Shown piece by piece: positions 38,926 through 50,250 of a stretch of 64,000 nt of DNA. The number at the start of each line of letters is the position of its first letter. The stretch's first letter is position 1. This DNA is from Lepturacanthus savala. Lineage: Eukaryota > Chordata > Actinopteri > Scombriformes > Trichiuridae. Both the position numbers and the translations under genes were made by a program. The notes beneath the pieces are model-generated. The model saw only the letters and a program-made list of their open reading frames with translations, was not told the DNA's origin and did no database searches. The DNA is taken from assembly GCA_030544235.1 (NCBI GenBank), contig CM060474.1, positions 1,116,001-1,180,000 on the forward strand, read 5' to 3'.

Positions 38926-39493
38926 TTTGGATCAGAAATTCACCTGGAAAAGCTATTGTTTTCATGTGGTTTGTGTTTTAAAGTTTTTATTTGCTCCATA
39001 TGCATTCTCTCGGTCGGAAGAGCACAAAAAGACCAAAAGCTATGTAGGCCTAAATCAGTACAATATTTTTACAGAAAATCTTATTTACATTTTACTAAAT
39101 GGAAAATGGTATAGTTTTGGATCAGAAATTCACCTGGAAAAGCTATTGTTTTCATGTGGTTTGTGTTTTAAAGTTTTTATTGCTCCATATGCATTCTCTC
39201 GGTCTGAAGGGAACAAAAAGACAAAAAGCTATGTAAGCCTAAATCAGAACAATATTTTTATAGAAAATCTTATTTACCTTTTACTATATGTGAAATGGAA
39301 TAGTTTTGGATCAGAAATTCACCTGGAAAAGCTATTGTTTTCATGTGGTTTGTGTTTTAAAGTTTTTATTGCTCCATATGCATTCTCTCGGTCTGAAGAG
39401 CCCAAAAAGACAAAAAGCTATATAGGCCTAAATCAGTAAAATATTTTTACAAAAAAACTTATTTACCTTTTATTTTATGTGAAATGGTATAGT
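38926..39493 (+). repeat. Three junction monomers
   Basis: The first has both the T insertion (atttgctcc) and aaatggaaaatgg, two markers otherwise found in different monomers. The second joins a class A left part (gggaac) to a class C right part (gtaagcc, tatatgtgaaatgg). The third is class E-like with atcagtaaaat, an in-frame TAA at 39,437-39,439. All three look like recombinants. Confidence 0.83.
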
Positions 39494-42323
39494 TTTGGAT
39501 CAGAAATTCACCTGGAAAAGCTATTGTTTTCATGTGGTATGTGTTTTAAAGTTTTTATTGCTCCATATGCATTCTCTCGGTCTGAAGAGAACAAAAAGAC
39601 AAAAAGCTATGTAGGCCTAAATCAGTACAATATTTTTACAGAAAATCTTATTTACCTTTTACTATATGTAAAATGGTATAGTTTTGGATCAGAAATTCAC
39701 CTGGAAAAGCTATTGTTTTCATGTGGTTTGTGTTTTAAAGTTTTTATTGCTCCATATGCATTCTCTCGGTCGGAAGAGCAAAAAAAGACCAAAAGCTATG
39801 TAGGCCTAGATCAGTACAATATTTTTACAGAAAATCTTATTTACCTTTTACTATATGTAAAATGGTATAGTTTTGGATCAGAAATTCACCTGGAAAAGCT
39901 ATTGTTTTCATGTGATTTGTGTTTTAAAGTTTTTATTGCTCCATATGCATTCTCTCGGTCTGAAGAGAACAAAAAGACAAAAAGCTATGTAAGCCTAAAT
40001 CAGAACAATATTTTTATAGAAAATCTTATTTACCTTTTACTTTATGTGAAATGGAATAGTTTTGGATCAGAAATTCACCTGGAAAAGCTATTGTTTTCAT
40101 GTGGTTTGTGTTTTAAAGTTTTTATTGCTCCATATGCATTCTCTCGGTCGGAAGAGCACAAAAAGACCAAAAGCTATGTAGGCCTAAATCAGTACAATAT
40201 TTTTACAGAAAATCTTATTTATCTTTTACTTTATGTGAAATGGTATAGTTTTGGATCAGAAATTCACCTGGAAAAGTTATTGTTTTCATGTGGTTTGTGT
40301 TTTAAAGTTTTTATTGCTCCATATGCATTCTCTCGGTCTGAAGAGCCCAAAAAGACAAAAAGCTATGTAGGCCTAAATCAGTACAATATTTTTACAGAAA
40401 ATCTTATTTACCTTTTACTATATGTAAAATGGTATAGTTTTGGATCAGAAATTCACCTGGAAAAGCTATTGTTTTCATGTGGTTTGTGTTTTAAAGTTTT
40501 TATTGCTCCATATGCATTCTCTCGGTCTGAAGAGAACAAAAAGACAAAAAGCTATGTAGGCCTAAATCAGTACAATATTTTTACAGAAAATCTTATTTAC
40601 CTTTTACTATATGTAAAATGGTATAGTTTTGGATCAGAAATTCAACTAGAAAAGCTATTGTTTTCAGGTCGTTTGTGTTTTAAAGTTTTTATTGCTCCAT
40701 ATGCATTCTCTCGGTCTGAAGAGCCCAAAAAGACAAAAAGCTATATAGGCCTAAATCAGTACAATATTTTTACAAAAAAACTTATTTACCTTTTATTTTA
40801 TGTGAAATGGTATAGTTTTGGATCAGAAATTCACCTGGAAAAGTTATTGTTTTCATGTGGTTTGTGTTTTAAAGTTTTTGTTGCTCCATATGCATTCTCT
40901 CGGTCGGAAGAGCACAAAAAGACAAAAAGCTATGTAGGCCTAAATCAGTACAATATTTTCATAGAAATACTTATTTACCTTTTACTTTATGTGAAATGGT
41001 ATAGTTTTGGATCAGAAATTCAGCTGGAAAAGCTATTGTTTTCATGTGGTTTGTGTTTTAAAGTTATTATTGCTCCATATGCATTCTCTCGTTTTTGAAC
41101 AGAACAAAAAGATAAAAAGCTATGTAAGCCTAAATCAGAACAATATTTTTATAGAAAATCTTATTTACCTTATACTTTATGTGAAATGGTAAAGTTTTGG
41201 ATCAGAAATTCACCTGGAAAAGCTATTGTTTTCATGTGGTTTGTGTTTTAAAGTTTTTATTGCTCCATATGCATTCTCTCGGTCTGAAGAGCCCAAAAAG
41301 ACAAAAAGCTATGTAAGCCTAAATCAGAACAATATTTTTATAGAAAATCTTATTTACCTTTTACTATATGTGAAATGGAATAGTTTTGGATCAGAAATTC
41401 ACCTGGAAAAGCTATTGTTTTCATGTGGTTTGTGTTTTAAAGTTTTTATTGCTCCATATGCATTCTCTCGGTCTGAAGAGCCCAAAAAGACAAAAAGCTA
41501 TGTAAGCCTAAATCAGAACAATATTTTTATAGAAAATCTTATTTACCTTTTACTATATGTGAAATGGAATAGTTTTGGATCAGAAATTCACCTGGAAAAG
41601 CTATTGTTTTCATGTGGTTTGTGTTTTAAAGTTTTTATTGCTCCATATGCATTCTCTCGGTCTGAAGAGCCCAAAAAGACAAAAAGCTATATAGGCCTAA
41701 ATCAGTTTAATATTTTCATAGAAAAACTTATTTACCTTTTACTTTATGTGAAATGGTATAGTTTTGGATCAGAAATTGACCTGGAAAAGCTATTGTTTTC
41801 ATGTGGTTTGTGTTTTAAAGTTTTTATTGCTCCATATGCATTCTCTCGGTCTGAAGGGAACAAAAAGGCAAAAAGCTATGTAGGCCTAAATCAGTACAAT
41901 ATTTTTACAGAAAATCTTATTTACCTTTTACTATATGTAAAATGGTATAGTTTTGGATCAGAAATTCACCTGGAAAAGCTATTGTTTTCATGTGGTTTTT
42001 GTTTTAAAGTTTTTATTGCTCCATATGCATTCTCTCGGTCTGAAGAGAACAAAAAGACAAAAAGCTATGTAGGCCTAAATAATATTTTTACAGAAAATCT
42101 TATTTACCTTTTACTATTTGTAAAATGGTATAGTTTTGGATCAGAAATTCACCTGGAAAAGCTATTGTTTTCATGTCGTTTGTGTTTTAAAGTTTTTATT
42201 GCTCCATATGCATTCTCTCGGTCTGAAGAGCCCAAAAAGACAAAAAGCTATATAGGCCTAAATCAGTAAAATATTTTTACAAAAAAACTTATTTACCTTT
42301 TATTTTATGTGAAATGGTATAGT
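39494..42323 (+). repeat. 15-mer HOR of 2,830 bp, copy 1
   Basis: Order: tgtggtatgtg; gagcaaaaaaag with cctagatcag; tgtgatttg; gagcac; gagccc; gagaac; an E-like monomer with ttcaactagaaaag and ttcaggtcg; a gtttttgttgctcc monomer with catagaaatac; class B (with ttcagctgg and an extra T at 41,092-41,096); C; C; D; A with aaattgacctgg; a 183-bp monomer (junction 42,080); E with atcagtaaaat. The class B monomer ends in tggtaaag, an in-frame TAA at 41,190-41,192. Confidence 0.88.
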
Positions 42324-44402
42324 TTTGGATCAGAAATTCACCTGGAAAAGCTATTGTTTTCATGTGGTATGTGTTTTAAAGTTTTTATTGCTCCATATGC
42401 ATTCTCTCGGTCTGAAGAGAACAAAAAGACAAAAAGCTATGTAGGCCTAAATCAGTACAATATTTTTACAGAAAATCTTATTTACCTTTTACTATATGTA
42501 AAATGGTATAGTTTTGGATCAGAAATTCACCTGGAAAAGCTATTGTTTTCATGTGGTTTGTGTTTTAAAGTTTTTATTGCTCCATATGCATTCTCTCGGT
42601 CGGAAGAGCAAAAAAAGACCAAAAGCTATGTAGGCCTAGATCAGTACAATATTTTTACAGAAAATCTTATTTACCTTTTACTATATGTAAAATGGTATAG
42701 TTTTGGATCAGAAATTCACCTGGAAAAGCTATTGTTTTCATGTGATTTGTGTTTTAAAGTTTTTATTGCTCCATATGCATTCTCTCGGCCTGAAGAGAAC
42801 AAAAAGACAAAAAGCTATGTAAGCCTAAATCAGAACAATATTTTTATAGAAAATCTTATTTACCTTTTACTTTATGTGAAATGGAATAGTTTTGGATCAG
42901 AAATTCACCCGGAAAAGCTATTGTTTTCATGTGGTTTGTGTTTTAAAGTTTTTATTGCTCCATATGCATTCTCTCGGTCGGAAGAGCACAAAAAGACCAA
43001 AAGCTATGTAGGCCTAAATCAGTACAATATTTTTACAGAAAATCTTATTTATCTTTTACTTTATGTGAAATGGTATAGTTTTGGATCAGAAATTCACCTG
43101 GAAAAGTTATTGTTTTCATGTGGTTTGTGTTTTAAAGTTTGTATTGCTCCATATGCATTCTCTCGGTCTGAAGAGCCCAAAAAGACAAAAAGCTATGTAG
43201 GCCTAAATCAGTACAATATTTTTACAGAAAATCTTATTTACCTTTTACTATATGTAAAATGGTATAGTTTTGGATCAGAAATTCACCTGGAAAAGCTATT
43301 GTTTTCATGTGGTTTGTGTTTTAAAGTTTTTATTGCTCCATATGCATTCTCTCGGTCTGAAGAGAACAAAAAGACAAAAAGCTATGTAGGCCTAAATCAG
43401 TACAATATTTTTACAGAAAATCTTATTTACCTTTTACTATATGTAAAATGGTATAGTTTTGGATCAGAAATTCAACTAGAAAAGCTATTGTTTTCAGGTC
43501 GTTTGTGTTTTAAAGTTTTTATTGCTCCATATGCATTCTCTCGGTCTGAAGAGCCCAAAAAGACAAAAAGCTATATAGGCCTAAATCAGTACAATATTTT
43601 TACAAAAAAACTTATTTACCTTTTATTTTATGTGAAATGGTATAGTTTTGGATCAGAAATTCACCTGGAAAAGTTATTGTTTTCATGTGGTTTGTGTTTT
43701 AAAGTTTTTGTTGCTCCATATGCATTCTCTCGGTCGGAAGAGCACAAAAAGACAAAAAGCTATGTAGGCCTAAATCAGTACAATATTTTCATAGAAATAC
43801 TTATTTACTTTTTACTTTATGTGAAATGGTATAGTTTTGGATCAGAAATTCACCTGGAAAAGCTATTGTTTTCATGTGGTTTGTGTTTTAAAGTTTTTAT
43901 TGCTCCATATGCATTCTCTCGTTTTGAACAGAACAAAAAGATAAAAAGCTATGTAAGCCTAAATCAGAACAATATTTTTATAGAAAATCTTATTTACCTT
44001 ATACTTTATGTGAAATGGTAAAGTTTTGGATCAGAAATTCACCTGGAAAAGCTATTGTTTTCATGTGGTTTGTGTTTTAAAGTTTTTATTGCTCCATATG
44101 CATTCTCTCGGTCTGAAGAGCCCAAAAAGACAAAAAGCTATGTAAGCCTAAATCAGAACAATATTTTTATAGAAAATCTTATTTACCTTTTACTTTATGT
44201 GAAATGGAATAGTTTTGGATCAGAAATTCACCTGGAAAAGCTATTGTTTTCATGTGGTTTGTGTTTTAAAGTTTTTATTGCTCCATATGCATTCTCTCGG
44301 TCTGAAGAGCCCAAAAAGACAAAAAGCTATATAGGCCTAAATCAGTTTAATATTTTCATAGAAAAACTTATTTACCTTTTACTTTATGTGAAATGGTATA
44401 GT
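42324..44402 (+). repeat. 15-mer HOR, copy 2 (11 monomers before divergence)
   Basis: Follows copy 1 at an offset of 2,830 bp, then 2,829 bp after the extra T of copy 1. It has one class C monomer where copy 1 has two. Private changes: ctcggcctgaag near 42,785, attcacccgg near 42,903, gtttgtattgc near 43,137, ttatttacttttt near 43,801. Confidence 0.87.
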
Positions 44403-46853
44403 TTTGGATCAGAAATTGACCTGGAAAAGCTATTGTTTTCATGTGGTTTGTGTTTTAAAGTTTTTATTGCTCCATATGCATTCTCTCGGTCTGAAGGGAA
44501 CAAAAAGACAAAAAGCTATGTAGGCCTAAATAATATTTTTACAGAAAATCTTATTTACCTTTTACTATATGTAAAATGGTATAGTTTTGGATCAGAAATT
44601 CACCTGGAAAAGCTATTGTTTTCATGTTGTTTGTGTTTTAAAGTTTTTATTGCTCCATATGCATTCTCTCGGTCTGAAGAGCCCAAAAAGACAAAAAGCT
44701 ATATAGGCCTAAATCAGTACAATATTTTTACAAAAAAACTTATTTACCTTTTATTTTATGTGAAATGGTATAGTTTTGGATCAGAAATTCACCTGGAAAA
44801 GCTATTGTTTTCATGTGGTTTGTGTTTTAAAGTTTTTATTGCTCCATATGCATTCTCTCGGTCGGAAGAGCAAAAAAAGACCAAAAGCTATGTAGGCCTA
44901 AATCAGTACAATATTTTTACAGAAAATCTTATTTACCTTTTACTATATGTAAAATGGTATAGTTTGGGATCAGAAATTCACCTGGAAAAGCTATTGTTTT
45001 CATGTGGTTTGTGTTTTAAAGTTTTTATTGCTCCATATGCATTCTCTCGGTCTGAAGAGCCCAAAAAGACAAAAAGCTATATAGGCCTAAATCAGTACAA
45101 TATTTTCATAGAAAATCTTATTTACCTTTTACTATATGTAAAATGGTATAGTTTTGGATCAGAAATTCACCTGGAAAAGCTATTGTTTTCATGTGGTTTG
45201 TGTTTTAAAGTTTTTATTGCTCCATATGCATTCTCTCGGTCGGAAGAGCACAAAAAGTCCAAAAGCTATGTAGGCCTAAATCAGTACAATATTTTTACAG
45301 AAAATCTTATTTACCTTTTACTATATGTAAAATGGTATAGTTTTGGATCAGAAATTCACCTGGAAAAGCTATTGTTTTCATGTGGTTTGTGTTTTAAAGT
45401 TTTTATTGCTCCATATGCATTCTCTCGGTCTGAAAAGCCCAAAAAGACAAAAAGCTATATAGGCCTAAATCAGTACAATATTTTCACAGAAAAACTTATT
45501 TACCTTTTACTTTATGTGAAATGGTATAGTTTTGGATCAGAAATTCACCTGGAAAAGCTATTGTTTTCATGTGGTTTGTGTTTTAAAGTTTTTATTGCTC
45601 CATATGCATTCTCTCGGTCTGAAGAGCCCAAAAAGACAAAAAGCTATATAGGCCTAAATCAGTTCAATATTTTCATAGAAAATCTTATTTACCTTTTACT
45701 ATATGTAAAATGGTATAGTTTTGGATCAGAAATTCACCTGGAAAAGCTATTGTTTTCATGTGGTTTGTGTTTTAAAGTTTTTATTGCTCCATATGCATTC
45801 TCTCGGTCGGAAGAGCACAAAAAGACCAAAAGCTATGTAGGCCTAAATCAGTACAATATTTTTACAGAAAATCTTATTTACCTTTTACTATATGTAAAAT
45901 GGTATAGTTTTGGATCAGAAATTCACCTGGAAAAGCTATTGTTTTCATGTGGTTTGTGTTTTAAAGTTTTTATTGCTCCATATGCATTCTCTCGGTCTGA
46001 AGAGCCCAAAAAGACAAAAAGCTATATAGGCCTAAATCAGTACAATATTTTCACAGAAAAACTTATTTACCTTTTACTTTATGTGAAATGGTATAGTTTT
46101 GGATCAGAAATTCACCTGGAAAAGCTATTGTTTTCATGTGGTTTGTGTTTTAAAGTTTTTATTGCTCCATATGCATTCTCTCGGTCTGAAGAGAACAAAA
46201 AGACAAAAAGCTATATAGGCCTAAATCAGTACAATATTTTTACAGAAAATCTTATTTACCTTTTACTATATGTAAAATGGTATAGTTTTGGATCAGAAAT
46301 TCACCTGGAAAAGCTATTGTTTTCATGTGGTTTGTGTTTTAAAGTTTTTATTGCTCCATATGCATTCTCTCGGTCTGAAGAGCCCAAAAAGACAAAAAGC
46401 TATATAGGCCTAAATCAGTTCAATATTTTCATAGAAAATCTTATTTACCTTTTACTATATGTAAAATGGTATAGTTTTGGATCAGAAATTCACCTGGAAA
46501 AGCTATTGTTTTCATGTGGTTTGTGTTTTAAAGTTTTTATTGCTCCATATGCATTCTCTCGGTCGGAAGAGCACAAAAAGACCAAAAGCTATGTAGGCCT
46601 AAATCAGTACAATATTTTTACAGAAAATCTTATTTACCTTTTACTATATGTAAAATGGTATAGTTTTGGATCAGAAATTCACCTGGAAAAGCTATTGTTT
46701 TCATGTGGTTTGTGTTTTAAAGTTTTTATTGCTCCATATGCATTCTCTCGGTCTGAAGAGCCCAAAAAGACAAAAAGCTATATAGGCCTAAATCAGTACA
46801 ATATTTTCACAGAAAAACTTATTTACCTTTTACTTTATGTGAAATGGTATAGT
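44403..46853 (+). repeat. 2,451-bp 13-mer HOR of a second type, copy 1
   Basis: Starts with an aaattgacctgg / gggaac monomer that is itself 183 bp long (junction 44,531). Then an E-like monomer with tgttgtttg at about 44,625, gagcaaaaaaag, and ten monomers mainly alternating gagccc and gagcac classes with attttcacag and atcagttcaat variants. It includes an internal four-monomer repeat (about 45,531 and 46,287). Private: tagtttgggatc near 44,961. Confidence 0.88.
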
Positions 46854-48737
46854 TTTGGATCAGAAATTGACCTGGAAAAGCTATTGTTTTCATGTGGTTT
46901 GTGTTTTAAAGTTTTTATTGCTCCATATGCATTCTCTCGGTCTGAAGGGAACAAAAAGACAAAAAGCTATGTAGGCCTAAATAATATTTTTACAGAAAAT
47001 CTTATTTACCTTTTACTATATGTAAAATGGTATAGTTTTGGATCAGAAATTCACCTGGAAAAGCTATTGTTTTCATGTTGTTTGTGTTTTAAAGTTTTTA
47101 TTGCTCCATATGCATTCTCTCGGTCTGAAGAGCCCAAAAAGACAAAAAGCTATATAGGCCTAAATCAGTACAATATTTTTACAAAAAAACTTATTTACCT
47201 TTTATTTTATGTGAAATGGTATAGTTTTGGATCAGAAATTCACCTGGAAAAGCTATTGTTTTCATGTGGTTTGTGTTTTAAAGTTTTTATTGCTCCATAT
47301 GCATTCTCTCGGTCGGAAGAGCAAAAAAAGACCAAAAGCTATGTAGGCCTAAATCAGTACAATATTTTTACAGAAAATCTTATTTACCTTTTACTATATG
47401 TAAAATGGTATAGTTTTGGATCAGAAATTCACCTGGAAAAGCTATTGTTTTCATGTGGTTTGTGTTTTAAAGTTTTTATTGCTCCATATGCATTCTCTCG
47501 GTCTGAAGAGCCCAAAAAGACAAAAAGCTATATAGGCCTAAATCAGTACAATATTTTCATAGAAAATCTTATTTACCTTTTACTATATGTAAAATGGTAT
47601 AGTTTTGGATCAGAAATTCACCTGGAAAAGCTATTGTTTTCATGTGGTTTGTGTTTTAAAGTTTTTATTGCTCCATATGCATTCTCTCGGTCGGAAGAGC
47701 ACAAAAAGTCCAAAAGCTATGTAGGCCTAAATCAGTACAATATTTTTACAGAAAATCTTATTTACCTTTTACTATATGTAAAATGGTATAGTTTTGGATC
47801 AGAAATTCACCTGGAAAAGCTATTGTTTTCATGTGGTTTGTGTTTTAAAGTTTTTATTGCTCCATATGCATTCTCTCGGTCTGAAAAGCCCAAAAAGACA
47901 AAAAGCTATATAGGCCTAAATCAGTACAATATTTTCACAGAAAAACTTATTTACCTTTTACTTTATGTGAAATGGTATAGTTTTGGATCAGAAATTCACC
48001 TGGAAAAGCTATTGTTTTCATGTGGTTTGTGTTTTAAAGTTTTTATTGCTCCATATGCATTCTCTCGGTCTGAAGAGCCCAAAAAGACAAAAAGCTATAT
48101 AGGCCTAAATCAGTTCAATATTTTCATAGAAAATCTTATTTACCTTTTACTATATGTAAAATGGTATAGTTTTGGATCAGAAATTCACCTGGAAAAGCTA
48201 TTGTTTTCATGTGGTTTGTGTTTTAAAGTTTTTATTGCTCCATATGCATTCTCTCGGTCGGAAGAGCACAAAAAGACCAAAAGCTATGTAGGCCTAAATC
48301 AGTACAATATTTTTACAGAAAATCTTATTTACCTTTTACTATATGTAAAATGGTATAGTTTTGGATCAGAAATTCACCTGGAAAAGCTATTGTTTTCATG
48401 TGGTTTGTGTTTTAAAGTTTTTATTGCTCCATATGCATTCTCTCGGTCTGAAGAGCCCAAAAAGACAAAAAGCTATATAGGCCTAAATCAGTACAATATT
48501 TTCACAGAAAAACTTATTTACCTTTTACTTTATGTGAAATGGTATAGTTTTGGATCAGAAATTCACCTGGAAAAGCTATTGTTTTCATGTGGTTTGTGTT
48601 TTAAAGTTTTTATTGCTCCATATGCATTCTCTCGGTCTGAAGAGAACAAAAAGACAAAAAGCTATATAGGCCTAAATCAGTACAATATTTTTACAGAAAA
48701 TCTTATTTACCTTTTACTATATGTAAAATGGTATAGT
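46854..48737 (+). repeat. Second-type 13-mer HOR, copy 2 (first ten monomers)
   Basis: Matches 44,403-46,286 at a 2,451-bp offset, including junction 46,982, the tgttgtttg variant, agtccaaaag near 47,707 and ctgaaaagccc near 47,881. After ten monomers the order changes to gagaac monomers. Confidence 0.88.
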
Positions 48738-50250
48738 TTTGGATCAGAAATTCACCTGGAAAAGCTATTGTTTTCATGTGGTTTGTGTTTTAAAGTTTTT
48801 ATTGCTCCATATGCATTCTCTCGGTCTGAAGAGAACAAAGAGACAAAAAGCTATGTAGGCCTAAATCAGTACAATATTTTTACAGAAAATCTTATTTACC
48901 TTTTACTATATGTAAAATGGTATAGTTTTGGATCAGAAATTCACCTGGAAAAGCTATTGTTTTCATGTGGTTTGTGTTTTAAAGTTTTTATTGCTCCATA
49001 TGCATTCTCTCGGTCTGAAGAGAACAAAAAGAGAAAAAGCTATGTAGGCCTAAATCAGTACAATATTTTTACAGAAAATCTTATTTACCTTTTACTATAT
49101 GTAAAATGGTATAGTTTTGGATCAGAAATTCACCTGGAAAAGCTATTGTTTTCATGTGGTTTGTGTTTTAAAGTTTTTATTGCTCCATATGCATTCTCTC
49201 GGTCTGAAGAGAACAAAAAGACAAAAAGCTATGTAAGCCTAAATCAGAACAATATTTTTATAGAAAATCTTATTTACCTTTTACTTTATGTGAAAGGGTA
49301 TAGTTTTGGATCAGAAATTCACCTGGAAAAGCTATTGTTTTCATGTGGTTTGTGTTTTAAAGTTTTTATTGCTCCATATGCATTCTCTCGGTCTGAAGTG
49401 CCCAAAAAGACAAAAAGCTATATAGGCCTAAATCAGTACAATATTTTCATAGAAAAACTTATTTACCTTTTATTTTATGTGAAATGGTATAGTTTTGGAT
49501 CAGAAATTCACCTGGAAAAGCTATTGTTTTCATGTGGTTTGTGTTTTAAAGTTTTTATTGCTCCATATGCATTCTCTCGGTCTGAAGAGCCCAAAAAGAC
49601 AAAAAGCTATATAGGCCTAAATCAGTACAATATTTTCATAGAAAAACTTATTTACCTTTTACTTTATGTGAAATGGTATAGTTTTGGATCAGAAATTCAC
49701 CTGGAAAAGCTATTGTTTTCATGTGGTTTGTGCTTTAAAGTTTTTATTGCTCCATATGCATTCTCTCGGTCTGAAGAGCCCAAAAAGACAAAAAGCTATA
49801 TAGGCCTAAATCAGTACAATATTTTTTACAAAAAAACTTATTTACCTTTTATTTTATGTGAAATGGTATAGTTTTGGATCAGAAATTCACCTGGAAAGGC
49901 TATTGTTTACATGTGGTTTGTGTTTTAAAGTTTTTATTGCTTCATATGCATTCTCTCGGTCTGAAGAGAACAAAAAGACAAAAAGCTATGTAGGCCTAAA
50001 TCAGTACAATATTTTTACAGAAAATCTTATTTACCTTTTACTATATGTAAAATGGTATAGTTTTGGATCAGAAATTCACCTGGAAAAGCTATTGTTTTCA
50101 TGTGGTTTGTGTTTTAAAGTTTTTATTGCTCCATATGCATTCTCTCGGTCTGAAGAGAACAAAAAGACAAAAAGCTAAGTAAGCCTAAATCAGTACAATA
50201 TTTTTATAGAAAAACTTATTTACCTTTTACTTTATGTGAAATGGTATAGT
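48738..50250 (+). repeat. Eight mixed monomers between HOR domains
   Basis: Mostly gagaac and gagccc monomers with private changes: acaaagagac near 48,836, aaaagagaaaaag near 49,028, gtgaaagggtatag near 49,290. First appearance of gaagtgccc near 49,396, gtgctttaaag near 49,731, ggaaaggctattgtttac near 49,894 and agctaagtaagcc near 50,173, all markers of the next domain. One extra T lies in 49,822-49,827. Confidence 0.83.

Larger units (their letters stand above)
9634..39115 (+). repeat. 190-bp T-insertion monomer subfamily (10 dispersed copies)
   Basis: Ten monomers have atttgctcc instead of attgctcc. The preceding A is at 9,697, 10,643, 11,589, 19,711, 20,657, 21,603, 26,140, 27,088, 33,141 and 38,989. 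Spacings of 946 bp (four times), 948 bp (26,140 to 27,088, i.e. 946 plus two private T insertions) and 10,014 bp show that they spread by segmental duplication from one mutation. None occurs left of 9.6 kb or right of 39.1 kb, so the marker defines domain II and its junction. Confidence 0.92.
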
